Assembly: GCA_025618425.1 (NCBI GenBank)
Contig: CM046836.1
Location: 14,720,135 to 14,784,134, forward strand
Length of the DNA: 64,000 nucleotides
Source of the DNA: Heliocidaris tuberculata
Taxonomy: Eukaryota > Echinodermata > Echinoidea > Camarodonta > Echinometridae
Reading direction: 5' to 3'
A program made the translations under genes and the position numbers. The notes beneath the pieces were generated by a model that searched no databases, was not told where the DNA came from, and saw only the letters and a program-made list of their open reading frames with translations. Positions 1 to 12,559 of the stretch are shown here, one piece after another. Position 1 is the stretch's first letter. Each line of letters begins with the position of its first letter.

Positions 1-2012
1 CAATCAATCATTTAATTAACCACGTAAATCAATCTTTCGATTGATCATTAAATCAACCAGTCAATCTACTCTATGTATTCAATTTCTCAATCTGTCTATC
101 AATCAATTAATCACAGTGTATCCATTATGTAACCAGTGGCAGATCCACAATGGGGAATATCAGCCCCCCCCCCCCCCCTTGGCAGCTCAAAAGCCTATGT
201 TTTTCTTTATTTTTATTCGTCCACAATGGCCACTGCCCACCTCCTTTTTACGGCCACCAGCCCATGCATCCCTCCTTTCAGATTTCATAGATCCGCCATT
301 GATGTAACAATCCACTTTGCATATAGGATCTTGAAGATCTTGAAGTAATTACACATTACTAATTCTCGCCCATGCATAAAGCAATGAAATCATTAATATT
401 ATGATAGAAAATCGACACAAAATTCCTAGACTATCATAACATAATAATAAATTTAGTGCAAGGAGCAAATGGTTTGAATGTGAGTACTTATTCGGACTGC
501 TGGTTTAATTTTCCCTCTTCTTTCAATTTGGAGCAAGCCATTTTTCACAGTCTGGACAAAAGCACTCAGTGTTCGCCCAAGCGTGAACGAAAATTTGTTT
601 TGTTAGGGGCACTTGATAGATGAGACTATTGGGCATATATCCACATTAAAAAATCTTCTAAATATTTAAAAATGTAATTTTGACAATTTTTTTTCAAAAG
701 TGTAACTTTTTTTTAATACGCCCTATATAGAGGAGTTATTGAAAAAAGCAATGTATACACAGTGTTATAAAACATCCTGCATGGGAAGACATTCAGATTC
801 ATAATGCTACATCCAGTTTACTACACACTGTTCCTCAGTCTGATTGACAAAGGTACAAATGAATTTAAATACCGATTTGTCCTACACCTTAGTGACTGCA
901 ATCGTCGACCCGATTTCAACCAACAGTAATATTGACATAGAAATGAAACTTCACTTGAATTAATGAATTGGGAATATTGATAACCACCATAAAACCTTGA
1001 TGCAAAAATGAAATGCATTTTGAACTCTTCATAAACTGTCAAAACTCTGCATGAAATCATAAACAAATTCTTGAACTGTATAACACCTTCACCTCTAGCT
1101 GACGTGCTACATTATAAACCTATGTAATTTCTTTGCTGGTCATAAACTGCCCGCAGTGTTTGAAGAGTGTCTCAAGAAGATTTTGCAATCCATGGCACTG
1201 AATGGGTGAAGCATACATGATTACATCCATCAATTATATCTTAGTGCCAATTAAAATATAAACTGCAAAATATGATGATAAACATAAAATAATAAAAGCT
1301 CACTTTGACACTGTGAGTATAACACAGTGACCGATAGCGTTTACCATTACTGAAGGATTGCAAATTTTCAAGAGTACCAGACAAGAGGTTAAACTGACAC
1401 ATTACCTCATGAAGACAAAGACTTGGAGATTTATATTCACGAGGCATGAAATTCTTACTTCAGTGATTCAAACTGCCAACAATATCCTTTGCATTATGTA
1501 CATGGAATGAAAAAAAAAATTATTCTTAATGAAAAGTGTTTCAAATTTAATTTTAAGTAATTATTAATCTCTTAGAATAGTATAAATTCTTGAGAACAAT
1601 TTTTATTTATTTATTTGAGGTGCAACTCTTTGTAAGATTGGGCCCTGATTTCAAATGTTTAAGTTTTCAAAGCTTTCCTTATATCATGAATCAGTTATTT
1701 CATCAATGGGTATACCACTCCTAATTGAGGTGATAGTCATATACAAAGTTCATTGACCTTTGACCTTGAACTTTGAACCTGTGATAGGTAAAGATATGTT
1801 ACTGTTAAATTCCAATATACCCACCACATTATATCATCACTGGGTATTCCTAACTGAAGTTATAGGTCAAAAATCACATTTTCATACTATCGCAGTAACA
1901 AGACCAGGAAATTGGACATACAAACGGACAACCTAAGAACATAATCCCACCTGGAGGGGGGGGGGGGGGGGGCTACTAATCTAACCCATTTAAATGAAGG
2001 TATATACCAAAA
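1..2012. other. No gene seen; AT-rich intergenic sequence
   Basis: The first 120 bases are a degenerate minisatellite built on AATC/ATTAATC words. A C run lies near 168 and a G run near 1957. At 1740-1960 there are imprecise TGACCTTTGAC words followed by a tail (GGACAACC then CATAAT) that recurs near 23405. Open frames here are short, have no recognisable domain and partly arise from the C run. I see no exon. Confidence 0.6.
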
Positions 2013-3921
2013 TTATTTGGAGGTATGAGTCTTTCCCAGTGACACATTTTCGGTCACGCACAGAGCCAGATTATGTGGAGTTGCCATACGTCGTTTTCGC
2101 GGCAAGTCACCCTGAGTGTGCGTTGAACTTTTCCGTTTTGAATATCCATGTTCACTGGTGAATGCGGATTTAGCTGGTCTCCCAACAGTGAGGCGCCTAC
2201 GACCACCAACAGGCATTTTACGCCGTGCAACTGCAGTTGGCTGCACACCGATTTTTGTAGAGGTTAGAAGTCCACGTGCCTTGATAGACTTGTGGCGTAT
2301 CGCCAGTGAAGCACCACTGTATTTGCCAAAAGTATGAAAAGCACTGATGAGGTGGCTGTCAGTGGTTATGCAGTTGAAATTACAGATGAAATGCTCTACA
2401 CTTCCACCAGCAAGCTTGCTTTGTATGGTCTGGAACACACAGTTCAAATCTTCCTTTACTTTGGGATCCTGTGCACGTGTGTTTTCACTGTCGGCTTGTC
2501 CCGTCACATCCTGTGAGTTTTCATCGTCGTCATATACCGCCATGTCATCCTCTGTGTTTTCATTGCCTTGTGCCACCATGTCCTGTGTGTTGGCATTGTC
2601 GTCTTGGTCCGCCACGTCCTGACATGTGCTGACATCCGTATCATCTGTAACCATATTCTGAAGCAAACCACTTTTTAGTGGTTGAAACCATTCCATGCTG
2701 GTTGGTGCTCTACCTGTTGCTATTTTGTAAAAAAGCCTCCTCGATTCAGCGGACTGCAAAGGCAGGAAGTTCTTTGACACGTACTGTCTCGTTGGAAAAC
2801 TTCAAGACGACAGCAGCCTGGTGCTTGCATGGAGCTCCTGACTTTCCAACTGGGCAAGTGCAGGTGTCCATGTCCATGTTCACATGGTACTGCTTGTTGT
2901 CTTTTGCACTCTGCACACTGTACATCCTGTCTCCGCACTTTGTAATGCCATCTGTGGGAACATCTTTAGAGCAAGGGAAAAACCGTGATACTGGTATATT
3001 CCCAACTATTCTGTTGCTTGATATGTCAGTCAGTTTCCTGACATAGTAGTCCTCGAGTCTGGTGAGGATGAAATCTGTCAGTTGGCAGATGTTGAATGCC
3101 TTAAGTCTGAAGAATATCTTATCCTTCAGGACTCTCATTGCTGCTTCACAGTATGCTGTGGTGTGGTTTCCCCTTGTGCGCAAATCAGCTCGGTGAGCGA
3201 GGGCCCATTCTTTTCCTTCCGTTTGTACACCTCTTCTACATGATCGAGGAAAGCAGGGTATTGCTGGGCTGTCGCAGATCGAGTGACATCAGCAAACCTA
3301 GCTTGAAGATTCTCCTCCGTTTCAGCATACACCATGGTTTTGAAGATGTTCAGCAGATGTGGTCTGTCCTGCTTTTCTACCTTGTGGTGGCTATTCCATA
3401 ACCACCTCCACATTGCCTGAAGTAAGTGAAATACACAGAGGAGGAGCAGAGACTTAGGATACACGTCATGAAGAGCCAATCGAAGTGCTGTACAGTCATC
3501 AGTCATAAATAGGTCTGGACCATTCTTGCCATTTCCAAAAAATGCATCTTCTGGAAAGAGCGACTGTAGCAATTTGAATGCTGCTTTCAGTGTTGATTCT
3601 GACTCCGATGAAGTTATTACAACACCAAGAGGGAGTGCTCCTGAAGGGCTGTGGGTCAAAAACAGAAACACGCGACAGTTTTGTCGATCCATATTTCCAG
3701 AAGAATCGACAAAGACTAGCTCCTGACTGTTCCTCCACATCTGATGAACTCTTTTCATCAAAGGAGTGCAAATTGCAATTATAATTTGTCCATCAGAAGT
3801 GGTTTGCATTTTGATGAACTCTTCTTCTGCATTTAAATCACTGATCTTTGCCTCCAGGAAATGCATCATGTTGTCCCCTCCAGCATCACCATAGTGTTGC
3901 CTGAATTCCTTGTAGAATAAT
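2013..3921 (-). pseudogene. Last exon of the MULE-like gene: DDE-like core plus SWIM zinc finger
   Basis: Reading leftward, the first part (3921 to about 3212) shows FVDSSGNMD and then LFMTDDCTALRLAL, the first two acidic positions expected of a MULE DDE core, followed by CVFHLLQAMWRWLW. The frame then breaks near 3209-3216, inside an AAAA tract. In the new frame WALAHRADLRTRG and YCEAAMRVLKD continue the family pattern, followed by the SWIM finger CTCPVGKSGAPCKHQ at about 2830-2880. A second break lies near 2780-2795, after which FLPLQSAESRRLFYKIATG continues in a third frame. The C-terminus is acidic, then ends in a basic tail with VQPTAVARRKMPVGGRRR, a motif usual at the end of such proteins. 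The stop is at 2013-2015. Confidence 0.8.
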
Positions 3922-3982
3922 CTAAAACAGATAGAAAAGAGAAGAAAATGACTGATCAATGTGAAAGCAGCACTTTAGCAAA

Positions 3983-4757
3983 TTAAAGGGGAAGTCCAGG
4001 CAAAAAATAACTTGCTTTTAAAAGAAGCAGAAAAATCAGATAAACAGAACAAAAAAAGTTTGAGGAAAATCGGACAACTAATAAGAAAGTTATGAATTAT
4101 TAATGACATGAAAAAAATGGGTAAAACAATGAAAATCACTAGACAAACTGGCAACTTGATGATGTCATGGGTACACTACCAACCATTTATTTTGTTTATA
4201 TTAATACAACAAAATTTCATTTTTTGTCCAGTAATATGATTTCTTCAGAACTGGAACCAAGTTATATCTTTATAGTTGTATATATTTGTATATATACACC
4301 TTCACAAAATATTTCATGAACTCAAAATATTGAGTTTCACTGACAATATTTCATACTTTTAATTACTCAGTTCTTATGAATATTATATTAGAAATTCATA
4401 TTTTTAAAGATTTTTACAGAAAACTATGAAGTCTGTATTAATGAAAACATGCAAAACATATTTACCATAAAGATATCTTGTGTAAAGTTTTGAGGAAATC
4501 ATATTTTTGGACAAAAAAAAAAGAAATTTTGTAGTATTAATATAAACAAAATAAATGGTTAGTAGTGTACCCATGACATCATCAAGTTGCCAATTTGTCT
4601 AGTGATTTTCATTGTTTTCCCCCGTTTTTCATGTCATTAATAATTCATAACTTTCTTATTAGTTGTCCGATTTTCCTCAAACTTTTTTTGTTCAGTTTGT
4701 CTGATTTTTCTGCTTCTGTTGAAAGCAAGTTATTTTTTGGCTCGACTTCCCCTTTAA
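3983..4757. mobile_element. TTAA-flanked foldback MITE, family A
   Basis: About 767 bp between TTAA at 3983 and TTAA at 4754. The ends AGGGGAAGTC and GACTTCCCCT are inverted, and the complementarity continues for roughly 230 bp per arm, including the GATGATGTCATGGGTAC block near 4160 and its mirror near 4570. TTAA at both ends is the piggyBac-type target duplication. There is no coding capacity. It sits in the intron between the last two exons of the MULE-like gene. Confidence 0.85.
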
Positions 4758-4829
4758 CACTACTTCAGAAATAAAAAATAAAGAACTCAATATACATGTA
4801 ACATGATTTTATGTCCACTATACATATAT

Positions 4830-4909
4830 TTAACCCGTTGACTACTGAATTCTTATATTCCCATAGACTTAGTACAGGGGCCACCTGGTTCCAGTAGCCA
4901 ATGGGTTAA
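4830..4909. mobile_element. Very short TTAA-flanked inverted-repeat element
   Basis: A 72-bp element whose ends ACCCGTTGACTACTG and CAGTAGCCAATGGGT are imperfect inverted repeats, flanked by TTAA at 4830 and 4906. A related but degraded sequence (GTTGACTATTGAATC, then TACAGGGGCTACC) lies at about 11486-11550. Confidence 0.55.
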
Positions 4910-5138
4910 CTTTTAAACATCTTCCTATACTGTACTGATAGCTTGATAAGTTTGATATGTGATCATTGCAACAAATATGTAATGAAAAATAGAAAAACAT
5001 AGGCAATTATGTGGGTTGGGAAAAGTCATATTTTGGTCATCTACACAAAAGTGCAGAACTGCCATCTAACCAGAAATTATCTATCTAACTGTGGGATTCC
5101 TCACGAATTCCCTTCCATCCCCTGGTTCCCCCTCCCCC

Positions 5139-5147
5139 GAGATATAG

Positions 5148-5184
<37 letters not shown>

Positions 5185-5501
5185 AAATAAAACTACAAGT
5201 TGGAATTCAATGCATTACAATGTCACCTGTCTCTCTTTATATATATATATATAGCAAACAATTATGTGGAAATAAAAACACCGCAAGACGTAAAATTTAC
5301 TGACGTTTCGGTCACAGTCCTTTATCAAAGTACCTTTAAAGTACTTTACCTTTGATAAAGGTCTGTGACCTAAACGTCAGTAAATTTTACGTCTTGCGGT
5401 GTTTTTATTTCCACATAATTGTTTGCTATCTATTTCAACACACCGACGCAGAACCTTCTTGATTTGTTTACGACTTATATATATATATATATATATATAG
5501 A

Positions 5502-5582
<81 letters not shown>

Positions 5583-5596
5583 TTATATTTATATGG
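5139..5596. repeat. (TA)n microsatellites flanking a palindrome
   Basis: Alternating TA runs at about 5145-5175, 5238-5253 and 5477-5590, interrupted by single G or C bases. The apparent open frames over this region translate to Ile-Tyr repeats and are artefacts. Confidence 0.9.
5251..5429. repeat. 179-bp near-perfect palindrome with hammerhead-like core
   Basis: Left arm from ATAGCAAACAATTATG, right arm ending CATAATTGTTTGCTAT, with the centre near 5340. The arms match almost throughout. Read outward, each arm has a TTTGATAAAGG...GACC(G/T)AAACGTCAG segment, which resembles terminal motifs of Penelope-like elements and retrozymes. The core differs from a canonical hammerhead at two or more positions and no stem I is evident. 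Best described as a head-to-head pair of short transposon ends. Confidence 0.7.
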
Positions 5597-7917
5597 GGGG
5601 AGGGGGGAGGGTATCAATCCCATTACATTATACAACTTCATCTCCCCTAACCCACAGATAATTCTGATGATTCTGGCCAAGATTGTTTAAATTACATTCC
5701 TTTTTACTGAGATAACATTTTTGATCAATTTATGATTTTATTGTATTCCCATTTCCCCTACCCCTAAAATGTGTACTCTCTCAGCTGCCGTTTGGTTATA
5801 CTATGGAAATTGTCATTTACGACACTTACTCCTCACCCACAGAAGGATCTAAATACATTTCAATTTGCCTGCAAAAGATATGGACGTGCATGGAGCAGAA
5901 AAGATATTGAAATATATAAAAGAATTTGGGCATTGAACATTAAATGCAATAAAACCTCGGAGTGTAACTTATTGTCTTCCAGTACAGGGTGGCTAATTAA
6001 TTGTGGCCAGAGGTTTATGAATGTTCCTTCTGCAATTGGGGTTTGAATTTCTGAAAAAAAAATCAAAGTAAATAGTAATGCGGGATGGGATAGTATTACA
6101 ATTTCTCTAAGAAAGAAGAAAAATAAAAATATAATAACTAACAATATATGTACCTATAGCAGAACTGCAGATCAGGACAACAGGCTCTGTCTGCTGACAG
6201 CCTTGCATACTCCTCTGGAGTTGTGCAGTCTGCCTGAAGGTCATACTTCAGTATTTCCAGTGCTGAGCTTGGAGAGTGACCAGCTCTGAAAAGTTGAAGC
6301 AGTTTTTCCTTGGTCTCATCTCCTACATCCCTCTCTCTGAGAGCATCAGCACTGGCCATTTCATGGTTGTGGATCCACTGAAGCACAACCAGTGTTGGGA
6401 ATCCCTCCCCAATGTGGATGTCTCCAGATTTGTCACATCATAAATGAACAAAATGAAAAACTGAATAAATGGAAAGAGAGAAGTCTTCCTGAAATGAAAA
6501 TTACCTGTCACAATGTTCATCTAACACAATAAAATATATCTCTATGATTCTGATATATCATCTTTCCTAGCAGTGTAAATGTTAACATTCTTGCAGATTT
6601 TTTTTCAGAATAATTAATTTTCCCTAGGACTTATTTTTATTCAACTCATTTATTAACTATATATTTTACAGCTTTTGAATTCAGCTACAATGCATACTCA
6701 GGGATAAGAATATGTTCCCCAAGGATGTATACACCATGGCATCGCAGCAGGCAGTTGGCCCCCCCCCCCCCCCAGTAGAGCAAAATCTATTGAATATTTT
6801 AGTAAGACAAAAGAAAATTGTACATTTTCAAGGACACATATGGAACTTTGATCCTTTCGATTTTCTTTGCTTTATAACATTTAAACATAGGGAACTGACT
6901 GCATGCAGTCGATGTGGCACACAGTTTATGTGAACACGCCCTCATCTTCCTTTAATCAAAGCTATCCTGTTGAAATTCAATACTTTTATCTTGCCTAAAA
7001 ATGTACATTTCATAGAGGTACACTGTACTTCTTCGTAAATGATTAATATCATCTCACCGGTTTCTTCCACGTTTGTCACTTGCTCTCTTTACTATGATAG
7101 CCATTGTGCTTGGACAATTTGTGTTCTTGGATCCTCTCCTGAAATCTGCAGTGGCAGACCTTGGACGGGTGTTATGATGGCAGTGCATATCAATCTAGAA
7201 TAAAACACATTTTTAAAAATGCATTTATACTTAGGGATAAGAATTTGTAATTCCCACAAGTTTAGTAAATCTGTAAAAGAATCACTTTACATTCCTGAAT
7301 TCTAAAGATAAAATTTATTCTAAAAAGAACAACTAGTAATACTCACAGGAAATGTCCAAATACTGGCATATAATTCACCCCCTCCCAAATCAAATATCTG
7401 TGAGTGTCAATCAATAATACAGTTGCCTCCTCTTATTAGGGATTCACTTAAATGGAACAGAAAGCAAGTGTAATAGATAAAGAAGTAAATCAAAAGAAAC
7501 AAAAGTGTCTAAATAACAGCTCTACAATATTATTTGAACATTTCCAACACACTTTCTTTGCATCGCTTAGATAGGACGAAACATCAGAAAATCGGGTCTG
7601 AAAAGGACACATGCCTGTCACTGAGTGACTCCCCGGGTGCCCATCCCCTTCCCATCCCCCTAACAAAAAGGATCTAACCTAAAATGTAAGCTTCATAGTG
7701 TACATACCTTAAAAGCGATCTTCCTTCCATATTTAGGATAGGTTTTGCTTATTCTCCATGTTCCCAATGATGATTCTTCAAACTTCTTGACCCATGCTTT
7801 GACTTCTTCTGAAGTTTGGCATGGCAGTCGAAACTTGCACACAATCCCACTTCTTCCTGCTTCTTCATACTGACATACTTTGTAGCCAGATCCTGGTGAC
7901 AATTCAGGAAGGATAGC

Positions 7918-9614
7918 CTACATAAGGAAAATACATACATTTATTCTTAAGTGATTATGGTGAAAATATATGGAAAAGGGTCCACGCCATTCTGGAAAAG
8001 AAAAAAATGTATTTAAAAAATAGTCCAAGGCCAAGCTAGGGGCATTGCTACATCACCTCAACCCTGTTTTGGGACATATACAATGTTTTTTTATTGGTTT
8101 CTTGTCAACATAAAGGTGCTTAATCCAAAAACCGCTGGGTGCCAGATCTGAAACCTTGAGTGTTTTTTTTTTTTAAATGTAAATATCCAAGATGGGTGCC
8201 ATGACGTCAAAGTAATCACTATTAAGGAGCTAAATGCAAATGTACGAAGTGCCACCAGTGAAACACTGAGCACACCTCTAAAAAATTGCAAATTCAAAAT
8301 GGCCACCACAACGCAATAAATTTATAACATCATTTCATTTAACCAGTCTGTAACATACACATTGGATTTTTATTTTCATATTACTCCACAGGGTACTACT
8401 TCATACATTCACATCCAGCCAAAATGGAAATTAATTTTCATAAGTTTACCTTATATATTCCAGCACATTTCATTGATGCTTAACATAATTAATAACCCCC
8501 CCCCAAAAAAAAAAAAATTCAAGTAAGAGAGTAGATATAGCATGCACATTTCCAAAGTGGACAAACCACTTTTCCAATGTAAATTTCTAGATGTGTTTCA
8601 CTATATACTCATCCTTGTAATGTGCAAAGATATGGTGACTCCTGTTTTACTGCAACTTGGAAGTTCTAGCAGAGATACATGTAGCATTCAACATACATGT
8701 ACCCCCAACTTCCCCACGTAATGACCAGTTTGGCCTTAACTTTTAAAGGGGCTCAAATTGTCCTCCTACTCTCCCCTCTACTAGATCTATACCTAGACAG
8801 ATCTATGTGAATTACTGTCCAAGCTTAACTGCATCTGATGAACATCTACCTAGTCCTATAACTTACAACCAAGCAAGAGAGAGGAGAAAAGAAGAGGAAA
8901 AGTACAATAGATTGTGTGATGCCTACACTACAGGTCTAGCCTTAGATGGCAGTGACATGGTTGAATACAAAATGAACATGAGAGTGGAACCTGTAAGGAA
9001 CTGGTACTGTAGGCCAGTAACAATTAGAACCTGTAATAATATATGAATAATGTGTGTAGACTCTACGAACATGTTCATGTGTGTGGAAGTGTGAGGGGGT
9101 GGGTGAGAGGGTGTGTTAGTGTGTGTTAAAAGTTATTCTGTATTCACAGGCTAACATAACTTAGGTAGCCTTCTTCTCAAACTGTTTTGTGCCTTTTCTT
9201 GTCCAAAGATTTCCAGTAACACTGTCAGAGGTTAAGTCACAGAGAGTCTACTAATTCATAAAAATCACAGTTAACCCTTAACCTACTTAACTCTTCACTC
9301 GGACTCTCATTCTACTAGTAAAGTAGTAACTTACTGATTGCGAGTCACACTCACAAGCCCAACCATGCATGGACATGGCACATGCAAGTCATGTACATTT
9401 CTACCACTACTAGAGTAACACTAACAGTAGGCCTATGTTTCACTTCGTAATCTTCTGCCTACACTAACTAAACGTGGTACGTTCGTTACACACTAACTTG
9501 GTATTACTCTGAGGATGACCGAGCTAGTCTTTGACAGTAACAAAGAAAAAGAGTTTTACTACTAAACAAACAAAAATTAACTCATAATATTTTTCGAAAA
9601 TTCCATTATCTTAC
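7918..9614. other. Large first intron of the MULE-like gene; no exon recognised
   Basis: Sequence between the first two proposed exons. It holds T and A runs near 8165 and 8500. The plus-strand frame at 8807-9046 has no recognisable domain and no convincing splice support. I see no repeat boundary. Confidence 0.5.
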
Positions 9615-9686
9615 CTGCAGTCGAGGACAAGAATCAAGATCTCGACAAGAACCAACCCTGCACTCGCACACCGACGATGTCGGCAT

Positions 9687-9992
9687 CTTCCTTCCTAATA
9701 CCGACGTCGATTGCTCCTTCTCATTTGCTGTATATACATGCAAGGCACACGTACACAGTGACAAAATTTGCGCGACAAAGTTTCTCAGACGTGATTGGAA
9801 AAAACTTTTTCGCAAAAGTGTCCATCGCGCATGCGTGCAAAGCAACAGCTCGATAGATACGCCCATTTATGGTAATTAGCCCTCATCTCGCCTGGGGAAA
9901 AAAATAACGCAAACGGGACAGACGAATGGACAATCCAAAAACATTTGCCATTTTTAAATGGCAAAAAATGTGTAGCAAAGTTAGTTACATAC
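9687..9992 (-). promoter_or_regulatory. Putative upstream region of the MULE-like gene
   Basis: Just upstream of the proposed ATG at 9686, with locally more CG dinucleotides than the surroundings (GCGCATGCG near 9826). No TATA box can be assigned. A polypyrimidine tract followed by CAG on the minus strand near 9893-9912 could be a splice acceptor of the zinc-finger exons to the right, so the two genes may overlap here. Confidence 0.3.
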
Positions 9993-10153
9993 GTGGTTTG
10001 CTGACACACAGGAACTTTCTCATTTCTGTAGATTTCCTCTGTACACTGTGCACAGTTGCCAGATGGTTATCAAGATGCCTCACAGTCTTGTGGCACAGTT
10101 CACACTCTTTGAGTGGCCGTCGTCTCTTTGGACTACTCCGAGAAATAGGAACC
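9993..10153 (-). CDS. Exon with a C2H2-like zinc finger
   Basis: Acceptor TTGTTCAG at 10154, donor GTATGT at 9992. The exon encodes a basic stretch SPKRRRPLKECELC followed by HKTVRHLDNHLATVH, a C-x2-C ... H-x4-H finger. Its start phase fits exactly the end phase of the exon at 10549-10682 (split Arg codon). The finger type suggests nucleic acid binding. The protein is otherwise unidentified and no start or stop codon is assigned. Confidence 0.5.
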
Positions 10154-10548
10154 CTGAACAAAAAATAATTGTAGAAAGACAATAGAAATGCATCTTATGT
10201 GATATTCCAATATTGAGGCCATTAAGCTAATAACAATACATCCTTGAGTAGGAGAAAAAGATAGGGTTAGGAGTGGTGCCATAATGCTACACTGACAGTT
10301 TATCATATTCTATTAAAAGCATATTCATATAATCTCTCTTTTCACTTCTAAAATTAAATTCTCAACTGGATACTTCAGTGTAATGCAGGACCATTTTCCA
10401 GCAAATTAATGAAAGTGATTGTGCAAAATTAATTTTCATGGTTTAACAGGTACATGTACATGTAGGTATATTAAACTAAGTACACAGTCTGAAAGTACAA
10501 AGTCTGTCAAAACATACAAACTGGTCAAATTTAATAAAAAGATTCCAC

Positions 10549-10682
10549 CTCAGAAACATTTCATTTCGCCATGTCATCTTCTCTTCATCCGACCATTTTG
10601 AATGTTTTCGCCTGACGTGGAGGGTCAGATGGCTGACCGGTGCACGACCGGTACACGACAGGCAATGCAGGTCCTCACGATC
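10549..10682 (-). CDS. Exon with a second C2H2-like finger
   Basis: Acceptor AAAATAG at 10683, donor CTGAG/GTGG at 10549. It encodes DREDLHCLSCTGRAPVSHL then TLHVRRKHSKWSDEEKM: Cys-x2-Cys followed by HLTLHVRRKH, a finger similar in layout to the next exon. The phase (2) matches the 9993-10153 exon. An in-frame stop lies just upstream of the acceptor, as expected for intron sequence. Confidence 0.45.
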
Positions 10683-11765
10683 CTATTTTCTGTAATGGAA
10701 AAAAAGAAACATGCTAAAAATTCATTTCATTCTTAAATTATAAAATGAATTAATAAATTTTAAGAAACATGTAAGGAATTCTGAATGAAGTACAGGCAAA
10801 CATTTCTTTTATTAATCTTAATTGTAGACACAATCTAAATTAGAAACAAAGTATAAAGAGCAGGTATGAAATTTATATGACTCAAGTTCATGATAGCTAC
10901 ATTAACATGGCAAATCATAAAGAATAAGTCATAACAGTGTTAAACAATGAGAATAGCAAAAGGTCAGCCTTTCTTCATGAAAGATGCAATGATGACGAAA
11001 ACACAAAAAGATTAAATAAGAAAAAATAGATAAAATATTGTTTTTTGTAGAAATTGTTTAAAGCATTTTTTTTCAATTCAATAATTATATTGAAAGATGA
11101 ATATAGATATACACAACTTTCAAAGCACTGTAAAACTGTAAAAAAGAATTATATGATATGAAAATCCAAAACCAGTGGTATTTCCTGGTTTTGCATGGAC
11201 CTTCTCCCATATTCTATTTTAAAGCCTATGTTCTACAGGCAAATACAAAAAAATTATCCACCAACTTCTTACTTTGGAGGGTCTTCCTGGAATTCATACA
11301 GAGGTATGAAAATATTGAAGAAAAAAAATGTTGCTAAATGATTTAAGCAGATGTGGTGTGTATCTGTAAATTTATATATGGCATTCCACCATTCTTAATC
11401 ATTTGCCATGGTAAGCTTGGAATCATGAGATCATGAAATGAAAGTTATTTTGTATGTAAATCCACATACTAATTGCAGCTATTCACCTGTTGACTATTGA
11501 ATCTTCTCTTTCCCATGACATAATACAGGGGCTACCTTGTTCCAGTATACAAATATATATGACCATGAGTGTCTATTAAGAAACTGGTACCCGAATTGAT
11601 GTGAATGCGACTAATTCTAAATGGGAATCCAGACAAATTCAATGTTTCCTGAGGGGTGCACCCCTGAACAAAAATGGTCACATTCTAGTCGCTGACAGCA
11701 CAACAGTTTAACCAGACACTAAGACCTAGGCAGTATATATTTTATATGCATCATCCTTAGTTAAT

Positions 11766-11850
11766 GCAATGCAATCCAATCCAAAAGTTATTTAATATAG
11801 CGCCTTTTCCTCGCGGTTACAAAGCGCAGTTACAAGGCACAAAGCATTGA
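11766..11850 (-). mobile_element. CR1-like LINE 3' terminus
   Basis: On the minus strand the sequence reads CGCGAGGAAAAGGCGCTATA followed by TTAAATAAC and short TTGGA/TTGCA repeats. This is the typical 3' end of CR1/L2-like LINEs and resembles the ends at 24310 and 31630. No coding part is attached, so this is a strongly 5'-truncated copy. Confidence 0.5.
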
Positions 11851-12559
11851 CATAATTCAAATAAATAACAAATACATCACGTGATTGCCCCGTGTGTATA
11901 CAAGCAAGTACTAAATTTAGACATCATCACACCTATAACAATAGATGCACATACAATTCCTGATGTCACAATGCAGTATTCTCACTTTTAATTGTGATGT
12001 CATCCGTGAATATTATTGGTGAACAGAATATGAATATTAATCATATATCATGATGTCAGATGTTCCCTCCATGGCAATAGACCAGTTCGGAGTTAGCTCA
12101 TGTCACAAATGACCCCAAATATCCACAGATATTTTAAACATGAAGGTCCCTTTTTGTACACTTAGAATACTCACTCCAGAAGTGACAGAGGTGCCTCATG
12201 AATAGCTTTTATTTCCCCTTTTGAAAAGATACTTCCACCTGGGTATCATGATATGCACCATGGGTGCACAATTATCAGCACGTATCAAATATTCGTGTCA
12301 AGGGGTTTTAGATTTTTATCTCAAATGACCTTTATCTGCTCATGCTCAGATTGTATCTACGAACTGGCTTATTTTGCTCATTTACATAAGGCTGGTGGGA
12401 ATTGTATTTCATCACCTGATACGTGATAAAGCTATTAGCTGTGCAGATTATAGGTATGACGATATAATGGGGAAGGGGCCAATAAGTCTAGTTGTGGAAA
12501 ACGTTCTAAGGATACACTAGTATAGACAGAATATTTCATTCCAAGACTTTCATACTTAC

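Larger units (their letters stand above)
2013..9686 (-). pseudogene. MULE-type transposase-like gene (FAR1-like N-terminus, DDE-like core, SWIM finger), multi-exon, frameshifted
   Basis: Minus-strand gene of the MULE transposase/SWIM family. Proposed exons: 9615-9686 (24 codons from ATG, ends at GTAAG), 7708-7917 (70 codons, AG/GT borders), 7058-7194 (TTCTAG acceptor, GTGAG donor), an exon ending at 6154 with left end near 6424, and a last exon from 3921 to the stop at 2013. Exon 2 has spaced cysteines and exon 3 begins IDMHCHH, resembling the zinc-binding N-terminus of FAR1/MULE proteins. The fourth exon has the family block with NHEM...RERDVGDETKEKL and reads in phase across its splice into the last exon (FCYR/LFYKEF). 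The phase between exons 3 and 4 does not fit, so a further indel or an unseen exon is possible. The last exon carries two frameshifts. The element may be a decayed transposon or an assembly-damaged domesticated copy. Confidence 0.75.

Noticed and set aside
5419..5680. Open frames of 70-80 residues on both strands
   Set aside because: They are translations of (TA)n microsatellite (Ile-Tyr repeats).
8807..9046. 79-residue plus-strand frame
   Set aside because: No domain, no homologous pattern and no supporting splice sites.
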